Positions 25,371-35,126 are shown, counted from the stretch's first letter. The stretch is DNA of 64,000 nt from Fretibacter sp964410285 (GCA_964410285.1 CAYPFR010000003.1:186001-250000); one strand, 5' to 3'. Notes: generated by a model not told the origin, from the letters alone. Program-made: numbers and translations.

Positions 25371-26330
25371 CTATTGGAAGACCACATAGACAAAGGCGAA
25401 AAGGAAAAGCCAAACGACATCAACAAAGTGCCAATACCAAGCTGCCGCTTCGAGGCCAAAATGCTTCTCTGGCCGTAGGCCGCCTCTCATCAGGCGCATC
25501 CAGCAAACAAAGAGGAAGATAGTCCCAATTAACACATGCAAACCGTGGAACCCTGTCGCAAGGAAGAAGGCAGATCCATAGACATTTGTATTAAGCCAGA
25601 AGCTCTCATCACCGCGGTGGGCGAAGGCTTCCATATATTCTACGCCTTGGAGATAGGTAAACAGAATACCAAGAACGACGGTTAGGAAAAGGCCCCATTT
25701 CGCGCCCTTACGGTCGCCGTGTATGAGGGCGTGGTGGGCCCATGTGACAGTTGTCCCAGACAGCAACAGCACCAATGTATTCATCAGGGGCAAATGCCAT
25801 GGATTGATGGTCTCAATATTAGGAATATCACTCCCGGCCCAGCCTTCTAGCGTGCCAAACCCGTCGTCATAGGTGTAATCAGGGTTCCATTTCGCCCGCG
25901 CGCCTTGGAACAGCTTTAGCTCAAAGAACATCCAGAACCAGCCAACAAAGAACATGGCCTCTTGCATGATAAACATGATCATGCCGTAGCGCAGGCCAAT
26001 ATCAACAACAGGCGTGTGGTCACCGGCCTCGGATTCGCGGGCAACATCACGCCACCAGCCATACATAACATAAGACGCGAAGAGACAACCCAATAGCAAG
26101 ATTATCCAGCCCCCGCCCGGGGCTTCGGCTCCGGCAAGCGGCATTTGGAAATTATCAAGTCCGCGGGCAAAGAAAAATTCCATGATGCCGCCGTCTTCGG
26201 TGCGCGGCGTCAGCCCCGCGAAGAAAACAACCATGCCAAGACCCCAGATGAGGCAGGCAACACCTGACAGGAAAGGCCACGGGCTGGGCGGGATAAGATG
26301 ATAGTCATGCTCGACGGCTTCTGATGCCAT
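25371..26330 (-). CDS. ctaE: Cytochrome c oxidase subunit III
   Basis: A 319-residue heme-copper oxidase subunit III with seven helices. Characteristic sequence: DYHLIPPSPWPFLSGVACLI, RYGMIMFIMQEAMFFVGWFW, HGDRKGAKWGLFLTVVLGIL and FHGLHVLIGTIFLFVCW; the end AAAWYWHFVDVVWLFLFAFV is typical. ATG 26330 is chosen because GGAGG lies six bases upstream; a GTG at 26363 would add 11 residues. It is the last structural subunit of the operon, before surf1. Confidence 0.98.
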   Translation of the reverse strand: MASEAVEHDYHLIPPSPWPFLSGVACLIWGLGMVVFFAGLTPRTEDGGIMEFFFARGLDNFQMPLAGAEAPGGGWIILLLGCLFASYVMYGWWRDVARESEAGDHTPVVDIGLRYGMIMFIMQEAMFFVGWFWMFFELKLFQGARAKWNPDYTYDDGFGTLEGWAGSDIPNIETINPWHLPLMNTLVLLLSGTTVTWAHHALIHGDRKGAKWGLFLTVVLGILFTYLQGVEYMEAFAHRGDESFWLNTNVYGSAFFLATGFHGLHVLIGTIFLFVCWMRLMRGGLRPEKHFGLEAAAWYWHFVDVVWLFLFAFVYVVFQ

Positions 26331-26404
26331 GACGGCCTCCGCTTTGGTCTTAAATTCTTGCACTGCTATAGCGGGCCACTCCCGCTACGGCAATAAGTTT
26401 GGGT

Positions 26405-26995
26405 CTAATTCAGGGCGCTCACGCCGACTTTGTTCTGTTTTGTCGCAGGCAATGCGACCTCATTGCCGTCCTCGCTCTCAAAGAAAGTATAAGAGAGTGT
26501 GATTTTTTTGACATCATCATTGCGCCGCTCTTCCTCAATTAACGAATCGACGAAGAAAATCACAGGGAAATCAACGGTCTGCCCAGGCTGCAAGGTTTGT
26601 TCGGTAAAGCAAAAACACTCGGTTTTCGTAAAATAGGGCGCCGCCTTGATCGGCGTGACATTGAAGGTCGCAATCCCCGTCACGGGGGTATCGGAGGTAT
26701 TCGTCACCTTGTAATAGGCCAGCGTGGATTGCCCGACCTTCACATCAACATAAGGCACATCCGGCACAAAGTTCCACGGCAAGTCATTTGACACATTGGA
26801 GTCAAAACTCACCCTTATGTCGCGATCGATAATATCGCTTGTATTCACCTCGGCTTGGCGCGTTGTGCCGCCGTACCCCGTGATCTTGCAAAAGGTGTCG
26901 TATAGCGGTTTTGAGGCAAAGCCCAGTGCAAGCATAGCCAAAGCCGCCCCTGCAAGCATGACCAATGTTCGATTGTTCTTAGTCGTAGTTTCCAT
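26405..26995 (-). CDS. ctaG: Cytochrome c oxidase copper chaperone CtaG/Cox11
   Basis: A 196-residue Cox11-type protein that delivers copper to the CuB site of subunit I. It has an N-terminal membrane anchor (LVMLAGAALAMLALGFASKP), YDTFCKITGYGGTTRQA, and the copper-binding FTKTECFCFTEQTLQPG with the CxC pair; DMPVIFFVD-type FPVIFFVDSLI follows. The ATG at 26995 abuts the stop codon of the small coxF-like gene. Confidence 0.97.
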   Translation of the reverse strand: METTTKNNRTLVMLAGAALAMLALGFASKPLYDTFCKITGYGGTTRQAEVNTSDIIDRDIRVSFDSNVSNDLPWNFVPDVPYVDVKVGQSTLAYYKVTNTSDTPVTGIATFNVTPIKAAPYFTKTECFCFTEQTLQPGQTVDFPVIFFVDSLIEEERRNDDVKKITLSYTFFESEDGNEVALPATKQNKVGVSALN

Positions 26996-27184
26996 CTAAT
27001 TCGCTCGTGTGATCATTGTAACAAATACGAAAAGCATAAATAACGCCAGAGAGATCGCAATGGCGGCATTTCGCTTATTTCGTGCCTTCAGCTCCGCCTC
27101 TGTTGGGGCGATAAATTGCTGCGGGGTATCGCGGTATTCACGCGGGGCTTTGCCGCGTTTTGCCTGATTATCATCTCCAGTCAT
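26996..27184 (-). CDS. Small CoxF-like oxidase-operon protein
   Basis: A 62-residue protein with a polar N-terminus (PREYRDTPQQFIAPTEAELK) and a single C-terminal helix (AAIAISLALFMLFVFVTMI). Proteins of this size and topology lie between ctaB and ctaG in many alphaproteobacteria and are called CoxF or an uncharacterised oxidase-associated protein. The position here, ten bases after ctaB and adjacent to ctaG, supports that identity. Role presumed in oxidase assembly. Confidence 0.82.
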   Translation of the reverse strand: MTGDDNQAKRGKAPREYRDTPQQFIAPTEAELKARNKRNAAIAISLALFMLFVFVTMITRAN

Positions 27185-27194
27185 ATCGCCACCT

Positions 27195-28250
27195 TTATGA
27201 AAACAAACCCGCGCTCAGCACGTCAGCCGCGAGCGCGCCAAATATGGCAAAGAGATAAAGAATAGAGAAGGCGAACATATTTCGCGCCGCCTTGTCACCC
27301 GATTTAGCCGCATAAAGCGAGGCTTCGTCCAGCGGAGTATGACTTTCCCCCGCCCGCGAGCGCCAAACACGAACCGCCATATAAAGGAACACCGCGTTAA
27401 GCAGCGCAGCAGATAGACCGTATATCCATCCCGCAAGCCCCGTAATTACTGGCACGGCGCACACCCCCGCCAGCAATATCGTATAGACAAGCATTTGGAA
27501 CCGGGTCGATTTCGCCCCCGCCACATTCGGCATCATGGGTATACCCACCTTTCCATAATCACCGGTCTTATACAGGGCAAGCGCCCAGAAATGGGGCGGT
27601 GTCCACAAAAATGTAATCATAAATAAGGCCGCGGAATTTAAGCTAATATCCCCCGTGACCGCAGCCCAGCCAACCATAGGCGGAAACGCGCCCGCCGCCC
27701 CGCCAATGACGATATTCTGCGGTGTGGTTCGCTTTAGCCACATGGTGTAAATCACGGCATAAAAGAAGATTGTAAAGGCTAGCAAAGCGGCGGCCATGAT
27801 ATTCGCGCTAATATACAGTCCCCAGACCGAAGCTGCGCTTATGATAATGCCAAAGGTGAGCGCGCTTTGCGGGGATATCGCGCCGCGCGCAACAGGGCGC
27901 TGTCGTGTGCGGGTCATTTTCGCGTCAATATCGGCATCATACCACATATTCAGCGCACCTGACGCGCCGGCCCCCGCAGCAATACAGAGAATCGACGCGG
28001 CCGCCTTCCAGAGCGGCAAGCTGCCCGGCGCACAGAGGAGGCCAACCCATGCTGTAAAGACCACAAGTGACATAACGCGCGGTTTCATCAAGGCGAAATA
28101 ATCCTCTGGCCCCGCCAGACTTAGTCCCGCGCGAAGGCTACCGCGCAGATCACCCACAGCGAGCGAGGGCGAAACCGCAAGCGAAGGAGAGGCCGCGATC
28201 GTCTCCGATGCGGCCTCCCCCAAATTAGATATATCGCCTTGGGACGTCAT
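27195..28250 (-). CDS. ctaB: Protoheme IX farnesyltransferase
   Basis: A 351-residue UbiA-family prenyltransferase making heme O from heme B. Motifs: DYFALMKPRVMSLVVFTAWV, NMWYDADIDAKMTRTRQRPV (Asp-rich prenyl-diphosphate site) and MMPNVAGAKSTRFQML. About nine helices follow. ATG 28250 overlaps the ctaD stop codon (TAATG) and gives MTSQGD; a longer frame to 28382 lies inside ctaD and was rejected. The N-terminal extension has a duplicated SPSLAV hexapeptide, which is unusual but not functionally meaningful as far as I can tell. Confidence 0.97.
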   Translation of the reverse strand: MTSQGDISNLGEAASETIAASPSLAVSPSLAVGDLRGSLRAGLSLAGPEDYFALMKPRVMSLVVFTAWVGLLCAPGSLPLWKAAASILCIAAGAGASGALNMWYDADIDAKMTRTRQRPVARGAISPQSALTFGIIISAASVWGLYISANIMAAALLAFTIFFYAVIYTMWLKRTTPQNIVIGGAAGAFPPMVGWAAVTGDISLNSAALFMITFLWTPPHFWALALYKTGDYGKVGIPMMPNVAGAKSTRFQMLVYTILLAGVCAVPVITGLAGWIYGLSAALLNAVFLYMAVRVWRSRAGESHTPLDEASLYAAKSGDKAARNMFAFSILYLFAIFGALAADVLSAGLFS

Positions 28251-29878
28251 TAATGTCCCGGCTCGTCTTCGATAACGGGCAGCGTATTGAACTGGTGGAA
28301 AGGCGGCGGAGAGGTCAAGGTCCACTCCAAGGTTGTCGCGCCTTCGCCCCAATAGTTTTCGCTGGCAGGGCGGCGAACCCATAAGGCTTCGATGACCCAG
28401 ACAAAGAAAAGTACAACCGAGAACAAGGTCAGGAAAGCACCCGCCGTTGAAAGCTGGTTATAAAAGGCAAATTCCACTGGATAATCAACATAGCGGCGCG
28501 GCATGCCTTGCATTCCAAGGAAGTGCTGCGGGAAGAAAATCAGGTTCACGCCAATAAAGAAGGCCCAGAAATGTGCGGCCGCAAGGTACTTATTATACAG
28601 AACGCCAAACATTTTGCCGAACCAATAGGTAAAGCCGCAGAAAATCCCGAACACAGCGCCCATAGAGAGTACGTAGTGGAAGTGGGCGACCACGTAATAT
28701 GTATCGTGAAGCGCAGCATCTACGCCGGCATTGGCAAGTACAACGCCGGTCACGCCGCCGACAACAAAGAGGAAAATAAAGGCCAGCGCCCACTGCATGG
28801 GTATGGAATAGCGGATTGACCCGCCCCACATTGTCGCAAGCCATGAGAAAATTTTCACCCCAGTTGGCACCGCAATCACAAGCGTGGCCGCAAGGAAGTA
28901 AGCCTTCAGGTTCACATCCATACCAACAGTATACATGTGGTGCGCCCAGACAACAAAACCGACAACGCCGATCGCGACCATCGCATAGGCCATGCCCAGA
29001 TAACCAAATACAGGCTTACGGCTAAATGTAGAAATAACGTGGCTGACGATGCCGAAGGCTGGCAGGATCATGATATAGACTTCTGGGTGACCAAAGAACC
29101 AGAACAAGTGCTGGAACATCTCTGGGTCTCCGCCCATGGCTGGGTTAAAGAAGCCTGTGCCGCCCGCAATACGGTCGGTAAAGAGCATGAATAGAGCGGC
29201 CGCAAGAACTGGCAGCGCCAGTAGCAGCAAAAATGCTGTTACTAGAACGGCCCACGCAAAGAGCGGCATTTTGTGAATAGTCATGCCCGGTGCGCGCATG
29301 TTCAAAATCGTGGTAATGAAATTAATCGCGCCAAAGATCGAGCTAAAGCCCGCTGCCAATAAGCCGATAATGATAAAATCAAAGGCAGGCCCAGGAGAGC
29401 CGCTGGTTGAGAGCGGCGGATACATCACCCATCCGCCGCCAAAGCCATTGCCGGATGCACTGCCCGGAACAGCAAAAGAAATCAGCAAGCAGATGAGTGC
29501 CACCGGTAGCAGCCAGAAAGATAAATTATTCATTCGAGGGAAAGCCATATCCGGCGCGCCGATCATAATCGGGACAAACCAGTTACCGAAACCGCCAATC
29601 AAGGCGGGCATAACCATAAAGAAGATCATGATCAGCCCATGCATGGACACAAACACGTTATAAGTGTGGTAATTCTCAAAGATTTGAATGCCGGGCTGGC
29701 CCAGTTCAAGGCGCATCATAAAGGACAGGTAGCCGCCGATCAGACCGGAAATAATCCCGAAGATCAGATATAGCGTACCAATATCTTTGTGATTGGTCGA
29801 ATAAAACCAGCGTTCAATGAAGCCAAGCTTGTGATCATCATGGCCACCGGCGTGGCTGTCACCATAAGAAATCGCCAT
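28250..29878 (-). CDS. ctaD: Cytochrome c oxidase subunit I
   Basis: A 542-residue heme-copper oxidase catalytic subunit with 12 helices. Heme and copper ligands are visible: FENYHTYNVFVSMHGLIMIF, FGHPEVYIMILPAFGIVSH (CuB His and the cross-linked Tyr region), WAHHMYTVGMD and HDTYYVVAHFHYVLSMGAVF. It reduces O2 to water while pumping protons. It follows ctaC by nine bases and precedes ctaB with TAATG overlap. Confidence 0.99.
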   Translation of the reverse strand: MAISYGDSHAGGHDDHKLGFIERWFYSTNHKDIGTLYLIFGIISGLIGGYLSFMMRLELGQPGIQIFENYHTYNVFVSMHGLIMIFFMVMPALIGGFGNWFVPIMIGAPDMAFPRMNNLSFWLLPVALICLLISFAVPGSASGNGFGGGWVMYPPLSTSGSPGPAFDFIIIGLLAAGFSSIFGAINFITTILNMRAPGMTIHKMPLFAWAVLVTAFLLLLALPVLAAALFMLFTDRIAGGTGFFNPAMGGDPEMFQHLFWFFGHPEVYIMILPAFGIVSHVISTFSRKPVFGYLGMAYAMVAIGVVGFVVWAHHMYTVGMDVNLKAYFLAATLVIAVPTGVKIFSWLATMWGGSIRYSIPMQWALAFIFLFVVGGVTGVVLANAGVDAALHDTYYVVAHFHYVLSMGAVFGIFCGFTYWFGKMFGVLYNKYLAAAHFWAFFIGVNLIFFPQHFLGMQGMPRRYVDYPVEFAFYNQLSTAGAFLTLFSVVLFFVWVIEALWVRRPASENYWGEGATTLEWTLTSPPPFHQFNTLPVIEDEPGH

Positions 29879-29887
29879 TCAGGCCTC

Positions 29888-30766
29888 CTATTTCGGGGCG
29901 GCGGCTGTGGCCGCGCCCGCTGTAACTGGTAATTGTGTTTCCAATTTTTCCGCTGTGCTTGTGGCAAACGCCCCGCCATTGGCAGCCCATTGGCGGAATT
30001 CGTCTTTACCCACGACCTGCACTTCGATCGGCATATAGGCATGCCGAACGCCGCAAAGCTCTGAGCACTGACCGAAATATGTACCTTCTTTGCCGGGATT
30101 CACCTTAAACCATGTTTCATTAAGACGTCCCGGAACTGCGTCCATTTTAATGCCAAAAGCAGGAACCGCAAAGCTATGCAAATTATTGGAAGATGTCACG
30201 ATCACGCGAACCGTCGTATCTACGGGCACGACAAGCGGTGCGTCCGAGCCCAGCAAATACGGTTTACCGGCCGCCTTGGCGTCCGCTTCTTCAAGGACAT
30301 TTGAAATAAAACTCTCGACCTCAGGATGATCAGGATAGGCATACTCCCAGTTCCACGTATTACCCGTAACTTTGATTGTCATGTCGGATTCGGGAATCAC
30401 GTCTTGGAAGTATAAAAGCCGCATGGAGGGCACAACCATAATCAAAAGGATAATGACGGGGATGATTGTCCACGCAACCTCAAGGCCGACATGGTGCGTT
30501 GTTTTAGACGGCACAGGATTACGCTTTTCGGAAAAGCGCCACATGATATAACCCATAAGCACAAGAACGAAGAGCGTGATGCCCGTGATAATTGGCATAA
30601 GATAGACATTGTGGAAACTTATGAGGTTTTCCATCACAGGGGTCACGCCCTCTTGGAAGCCGATCGCTTTGTCTTTCGGACCATTTGCAGCAAAGGCCGC
30701 ATCTGCAGCGGCGAGCGCCGCGATTGCCGCCCCGGAGCCTGCCAATATCACTCGTTTAAAACCCAT
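29888..30766 (-). CDS. ctaC: Cytochrome c oxidase subunit II
   Basis: A 292-residue subunit with a signal peptide (AAIAALAAADAAFA), two membrane helices (LMPIITGITLFVLVLMGYIM; VIILLIMVVPSMRLLYF) and the periplasmic CuA domain: NTWNWEYAYPDHPE, HSFAVPAFGIKMDAVPGRLN, and GQCSELCGVRHAYMPIEV with the two Cys. It accepts electrons from cytochrome c. It is the first gene of the aa3 operon. There is no C-terminal cytochrome c domain. Confidence 0.98.
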   Translation of the reverse strand: MGFKRVILAGSGAAIAALAAADAAFAANGPKDKAIGFQEGVTPVMENLISFHNVYLMPIITGITLFVLVLMGYIMWRFSEKRNPVPSKTTHHVGLEVAWTIIPVIILLIMVVPSMRLLYFQDVIPESDMTIKVTGNTWNWEYAYPDHPEVESFISNVLEEADAKAAGKPYLLGSDAPLVVPVDTTVRVIVTSSNNLHSFAVPAFGIKMDAVPGRLNETWFKVNPGKEGTYFGQCSELCGVRHAYMPIEVQVVGKDEFRQWAANGGAFATSTAEKLETQLPVTAGAATAAAPK

Positions 30767-30971
30767 AGGTCCTCACACATTCCGACATAGGGGGACTCAC
30801 TTGTCCCTACATTTAGATATATATACGCCTAAGCGCCGAAAAAAGCAGGGGCTTTTGTCGCGCGGATTGTCGCATAAGGGGGCTTTACTATACCGCCTGC
30901 GCCCTTACATAAAGAGCTAACACAGCAGGGCTGCAAAAAATCTTCCCTTTCCCCGAAATAGGATGCTCTTT

Positions 30972-32387
30972 ATGACCGATTTTGTCTTTGAAGACACTGA
31001 TCTTAGCGCGGAAATCGCTCAATCCCATGTCGACTCGGCCCTTCACGGGGCAGATGACGGGGAGCTTTATGTGGAGCGCGGCACATCCGAATCTCTGACA
31101 TTTGATGACGGGCGTCTTAAAAACGCGAGTTTTGATAGCTCCCGCGGCTTTGGCCTGCGCTGCGTGGCGGGCGAAACCTCTGGATTTGCCCAGTCCACTG
31201 ATCTGTCCATTGGTGCGCTCGGCCGCGCGGCCGCCGCCGTTGTCATGGCCAAGGATGGTCATGATGGTCACGCAGCGCCGGCGCCAGCACGCACCAATAC
31301 GAAGCTTTATCCGAGTGTCGACCCGGTCGAAAGCCCTGTATTTGGCACCAAGGTCGATCTCTTGCAGGAAATTGATGCCTACTGCCGAGCGCTGGACCCG
31401 CGTGTTGTGCAAGTATCTGTAACGCTTTCCGGCACGCGCAAGGCCATCGCGATTTTGCGCGCAGGCGGTGAGCGCTATGATGATGTTCGCCCGCTTGTAC
31501 GTCTCAACATTTCCATTACAGCAGAAAAAAACGGTCGGCGCGAGAGCGGCTATGCCGGCGCGGGCGGACGTGAGGGCTATGATGACTTTATTCACCCCGA
31601 GCGCTGGCAGGCTATGGCCAAAGAAAGCCTGCGCCAAGCGCTAGTAAATCTTGACGCCGTTGCCGCGCCGGCAGGGCAAATGGATGTTGTACTGGGGCCA
31701 GGCTGGCCAGGCGTGCTTTTGCACGAGGCGATTGGCCATGGCCTTGAAGGCGATTTCATCCGCAAAGGCACATCCGCTTTCTCCGGCATGGTAGGCGAGC
31801 GTGTGGCGGCCCCCGGCGTGACCGTGGTAGATGACGGCACCTTACCCCGTTTACGCGGCTCTTTAACGATTGATGACGAAGGCACGCCAACAACCCGCAC
31901 AACGCTGATTGAGGACGGTATCCTCAAAGGCTTCATGCAAGACCGGATGAACGCACGCTTATTGGGCGTGGACGCAACAGGAAATGGACGGCGAGAGAGC
32001 TTCGCCCATGCACCCATGCCCCGAATGACAAACACATTTATGCTTGGCGGGGATAAAGATCCCGCAGAAATACTCGCGGACCTTAAAGACGGCATCTATG
32101 CAACGAATTTTGGCGGCGGTCAGGTTGATATAACCTCTGGAAAATTTGTCTTCCAATGCACTGAGGCCTACCGGGTGCGCGGCGGCAAAGTCGGAGAACC
32201 GCTCAAGGGCGTGACCCTAATTGGGGACGGGCCCACTGTGCTGACGCAGATACGCCATCTTGGCAATGATATGGAACTTGATCCCGGCATTGGCGTATGC
32301 GGAAAAGCCGGACAGGGCGTGCCCGTTGGCGTCGGGCAACCTTCTGTCTATGTCGAGAATCTGACCGTGGGCGGCAGCGCGGGATAA
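30972..32387 (+). CDS. tldD: TldD metalloprotease
   Basis: A 471-residue zinc-dependent protease subunit. The HEAIGHGLEGDFIRKG motif carries the HExxxH zinc-binding pattern. Other conserved parts: RGFGLRCVAGETSGFAQSTD and RMNARLLGVDATGNGRRESF. TldD acts with TldE (PmbA) to process peptides such as microcins or CcdA; no tldE is in the window. I chose ATG 30972 (AGGA nine bases upstream); ATG 30963 is in frame and closer to the AGG. It is divergent from the ctaC operon. Confidence 0.96.
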   Translation: MTDFVFEDTDLSAEIAQSHVDSALHGADDGELYVERGTSESLTFDDGRLKNASFDSSRGFGLRCVAGETSGFAQSTDLSIGALGRAAAAVVMAKDGHDGHAAPAPARTNTKLYPSVDPVESPVFGTKVDLLQEIDAYCRALDPRVVQVSVTLSGTRKAIAILRAGGERYDDVRPLVRLNISITAEKNGRRESGYAGAGGREGYDDFIHPERWQAMAKESLRQALVNLDAVAAPAGQMDVVLGPGWPGVLLHEAIGHGLEGDFIRKGTSAFSGMVGERVAAPGVTVVDDGTLPRLRGSLTIDDEGTPTTRTTLIEDGILKGFMQDRMNARLLGVDATGNGRRESFAHAPMPRMTNTFMLGGDKDPAEILADLKDGIYATNFGGGQVDITSGKFVFQCTEAYRVRGGKVGEPLKGVTLIGDGPTVLTQIRHLGNDMELDPGIGVCGKAGQGVPVGVGQPSVYVENLTVGGSAG

Positions 32388-32492
32388 TCTGGAAATTTTG
32401 GCCAAACGTCACGGTGTTTCATACTGTTTTACTGGCTGGCCCCACGGCGGCCTCTGCTCTATAAGCAGGCGTAACTAACACGGAGGCCGCAA

Positions 32493-33149
32493 ATGGCGAT
32501 GAATATGATGGACATGATTTTGTCCGCCGCAGGGGGCCAAGCGCCGCAGCAAATTGGACAGCAATTGGGCCTAAACCCGCAGCAAGCTCAGGGGGCGATT
32601 GCCGCGCTGCTGCCCGCGATCTCAAGCGCCCTAAAGCACAACACGTCCAGCCCGCAAGGCTTGGCGGGCCTGCTGGGCGCGCTGCAAAAAGGGCAGCATG
32701 ACCAATATCTAGAAAATCCCGCCCAGCTTGGGCAGCCAGAGCGCATCACCGAGGGCAATGCTATTCTCGGTCATCTCTTTGGCTCAAAGGACGTCAGCCG
32801 CGCCGTCGCTAGCCGCGCAGCAGAACAAACGGGCGTTGGCGCAGATGTGCTCAAAAAAATGCTGCCCATGGTTGCCATGATGGCGATGGGCAGCCTCGGC
32901 AAACAGACGCGCCAACCCAGCATGGCTTCGGGTATTGCCGGTCTTGCCGTGAATAAAATGATGGGCGGCGGGGTTAAAGGCGGAATCGCCAGCGCCGTCA
33001 TTGGCTCACTGCTAGGCGGTCAGAAGCGCCAAACTCGCCAAGCGCAGCAAGCGCACCAACAGGGCATGGGCCTGATCGGCAATATGCTAGACGCCGATGG
33101 CGACGGAAGCACGATGGACGATATCCTGGGTATGCTCATGAAGCGCTAA
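32493..33149 (+). CDS. DUF937 protein with C-terminal EF-hand-like loop
   Basis: A 218-residue YidB-type/DUF937 protein rich in Gly, Ala, Met and Gln. The N-terminal part (QIGQQLGLNPQQAQGAIAAL followed by LPAISSAL) matches the DUF937 helical bundle; the central part (GGGVKGGIASAVIGSLLGG) is glycine-rich; residues near 200 read LDADGDGSTMDDI, an EF-hand-like calcium-binding loop common in this family. The role is unknown. GGAGG lies nine bases before the ATG. A strong terminator follows at 33192. Confidence 0.87.
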   Translation: MAMNMMDMILSAAGGQAPQQIGQQLGLNPQQAQGAIAALLPAISSALKHNTSSPQGLAGLLGALQKGQHDQYLENPAQLGQPERITEGNAILGHLFGSKDVSRAVASRAAEQTGVGADVLKKMLPMVAMMAMGSLGKQTRQPSMASGIAGLAVNKMMGGGVKGGIASAVIGSLLGGQKRQTRQAQQAHQQGMGLIGNMLDADGDGSTMDDILGMLMKR

Positions 33150-33191
33150 CCGCCGTCTAACTCAGGCCTAGCGGGCTATGGGTCAGAAAAG

Positions 33192-33221
33192 AAAAGCCCG
33201 CTCCGATGAGCGGGCTTTTTT
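33192..33221. terminator. Bidirectional intrinsic terminator
   Basis: AAAAGCCCGCTC - CGAT - GAGCGGGCTTTTTT, a perfect GC-rich stem with flanking A- and T-tracts, so it can stop transcription of both the DUF937 gene (plus) and the convergent peptide transporter gene (minus). Confidence 0.93.
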
Positions 33222-33256
33222 AATGGACATAGGTCTAAGCTGCCTTTCGGCACATT

Positions 33257-34888
33257 TTAATTATGTGGGTCGCCAGTCGGCGACATGCGCTCACCAACCA
33301 TATCGACCCCGTCCATGGTAATGCCATGCTCGGCATTATAGGCTTTCGTATCTTCAGCCAGCGTATCCAAATGCATCATACGCTTGATCAGCGGTGACAG
33401 GAGGATAAGCGCAAGACCGACACCTACGGCAAGCTTACCCACGCTTGCATAGACCGCGATAACCTGATCGGCGCCGCCGCCATCAGAGGCCGTGAGCTGA
33501 GCGATTTGCGCCGCGGCGAAATTCCCCGCACCGGAGGCGAGGAACCAAGCCCCCATTATCAACCCTACCATCTTTGGCACAGAAAGGCGGGTCATAGCCG
33601 ACAAGCCTACTGGCGAGAGGCAAAGCTCTCCGGTCGTGTGAAGCAGATAAATCAGGAAGATAAAGATCACAGGCGTCATACCAGACCCGGCCGCTGTTGC
33701 GCCCCAAACAAGGACAAGAAAGCCAAGGCCAAGCTGAACCACGCCCATGCCAAATTTGGCGGGTGCGGAGGGGTCCATCCCCCGTTTCCCGAGCCAAACC
33801 CACAACGCAGCGAATAATGGGCCGAGCAACACGATATACATGGCATTAAGCGACTGGAATACAGAGGTCTTGATTTCTTGCCCAAAAATAGTCCGGTCGA
33901 CTGATCGGTCTGTATATAACGACAGCGACGACCCCGCCTGCTCAAACAGCGCCCAAAAGAGCACTTGCACAGTAATAAGAATGAGCGCGGCGAAAATTCT
34001 GTTGCGAGGGTGCGGCGGCAAATTCATGACGGATGTCAAAATTATCCAGCCATAAACAATCGCAAAGGCGGCATAGAGTACCCATTTGACCAAGCCTTGA
34101 TCTTGGATCAAAAACCATATGACACCAACACCTAAGAACGTCAGAAGGTAAATCATCCACTCCGTCGACAGACTGCCAAATTTCTTTGCTGTCAGAGCAG
34201 CTGTATCAGGCGGCTCGCCCGCACCTTGAAGAAGCGGTTTTCCCCAGACAAAGGCAATAAGGCCCAAAAGCATACCAATACCAGCCAGTCCGAAACCATA
34301 TTTCCAGCCAAAGGTTTCGCCAATGCCGCCCGCAATTAGGGCACCGCCAAAGGCTCCAAGATTAATACCGACATAAAAAATCGTAAATGCACCGTCTCTG
34401 CGTTCATCTGTTTTGGCGTAGAGTTCGCCAACAATTGCGGAGATGTTCGCTTTCAAAAAGCCAACCCCTGCGATGATCAATGCCAGAGACAGATAGAAAA
34501 TATTCATCACGGCGCTGTCTCGATCGGCAGCATTTGTAATCGGTTCCCCTTCAACGGCCATGCCCAAATGCCCGAGCACAAGCAAAATCGCGCCAAATAG
34601 GACCGCTTTTCGCTGCCCCAAATATCTATCGGCAAGAACGCCGCCGATTACGGGCGTTACATAGACGAGCGTCGTGTAAGCCCCGTAAATTCCGTAAGCT
34701 TGCCCATCCGTAAAAAGAAAATGCTTTGTAAGATAGAGCACCAAAAGCGCGCGCATGCCGTAATATGAGAACCGCTCCCACATTTCCGCGAAAAAGAGAA
34801 TATAAAGACCTTTCGGGTGGTTTCGCATTTGGAAAAGGCACATGGCAACGCCAAGCACAGCGATCGAACCAAGTATAACGTAGAACAT
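33257..34888 (-). CDS. POT family proton-coupled peptide transporter
   Basis: A 543-residue MFS transporter of the proton-dependent oligopeptide (PTR2/POT) family with about 14 helices. The signature EMWERFSYYGMRALLVLYL contains the ExxER(F/Y) motif used for proton coupling; the second POT signature lies in FTIFYVGINLGAFGGALIAG. Such proteins import di- and tripeptides (DtpT/DtpB-like). Start ATG 34888. It is convergent with DUF937 across the terminator and divergent from the receptor gene at 35127. Confidence 0.95.
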   Translation of the reverse strand: MFYVILGSIAVLGVAMCLFQMRNHPKGLYILFFAEMWERFSYYGMRALLVLYLTKHFLFTDGQAYGIYGAYTTLVYVTPVIGGVLADRYLGQRKAVLFGAILLVLGHLGMAVEGEPITNAADRDSAVMNIFYLSLALIIAGVGFLKANISAIVGELYAKTDERRDGAFTIFYVGINLGAFGGALIAGGIGETFGWKYGFGLAGIGMLLGLIAFVWGKPLLQGAGEPPDTAALTAKKFGSLSTEWMIYLLTFLGVGVIWFLIQDQGLVKWVLYAAFAIVYGWIILTSVMNLPPHPRNRIFAALILITVQVLFWALFEQAGSSLSLYTDRSVDRTIFGQEIKTSVFQSLNAMYIVLLGPLFAALWVWLGKRGMDPSAPAKFGMGVVQLGLGFLVLVWGATAAGSGMTPVIFIFLIYLLHTTGELCLSPVGLSAMTRLSVPKMVGLIMGAWFLASGAGNFAAAQIAQLTASDGGGADQVIAVYASVGKLAVGVGLALILLSPLIKRMMHLDTLAEDTKAYNAEHGITMDGVDMVGERMSPTGDPHN

Positions 34889-35126
34889 AGACCATCCCTC
34901 AGACTTTTTTATATGCGCTCAGTTGTGCCCTAGCCCTGCGTGGTCTTCAAGTTATTTTTAAGAATTTACCCGGCGGCCGCGCGCTCAGAATCTTGCCATT
35001 CGGCCGCCGCCAAGGCGCGCCGGCTCTCCCCGCCCGACCCGCTAACTTTTTTGTTAGCTTACGGGCTAAGTCTGGTAAACCGCGCGCAATCACGTTAAGG
35101 GAGCGCAAATTTATGAGATAACCCAC

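Noticed and set aside
28251..28382. Longer ctaB frame reaching into ctaD
   Set aside because: ctaD is a full-length subunit I and its stop overlaps the ATG at 28250, the natural ctaB start.
31248..31275. Short ATGGTCA-like repeat in tldD (DGHDGH)
   Set aside because: A minor coding repeat in a variable loop; no sign of a mobile or regulatory element.
30888..31637. 249-codon open frame antisense to tldD
   Set aside because: It lacks a recognisable domain and fully overlaps the conserved tldD gene.
35041..35058. Hairpin GCTAAC-TTTTTT-GTTAGC upstream of the TonB-dependent receptor gene
   Set aside because: Short stem in a divergent promoter region; termination is not expected there and the T-run is in the loop.
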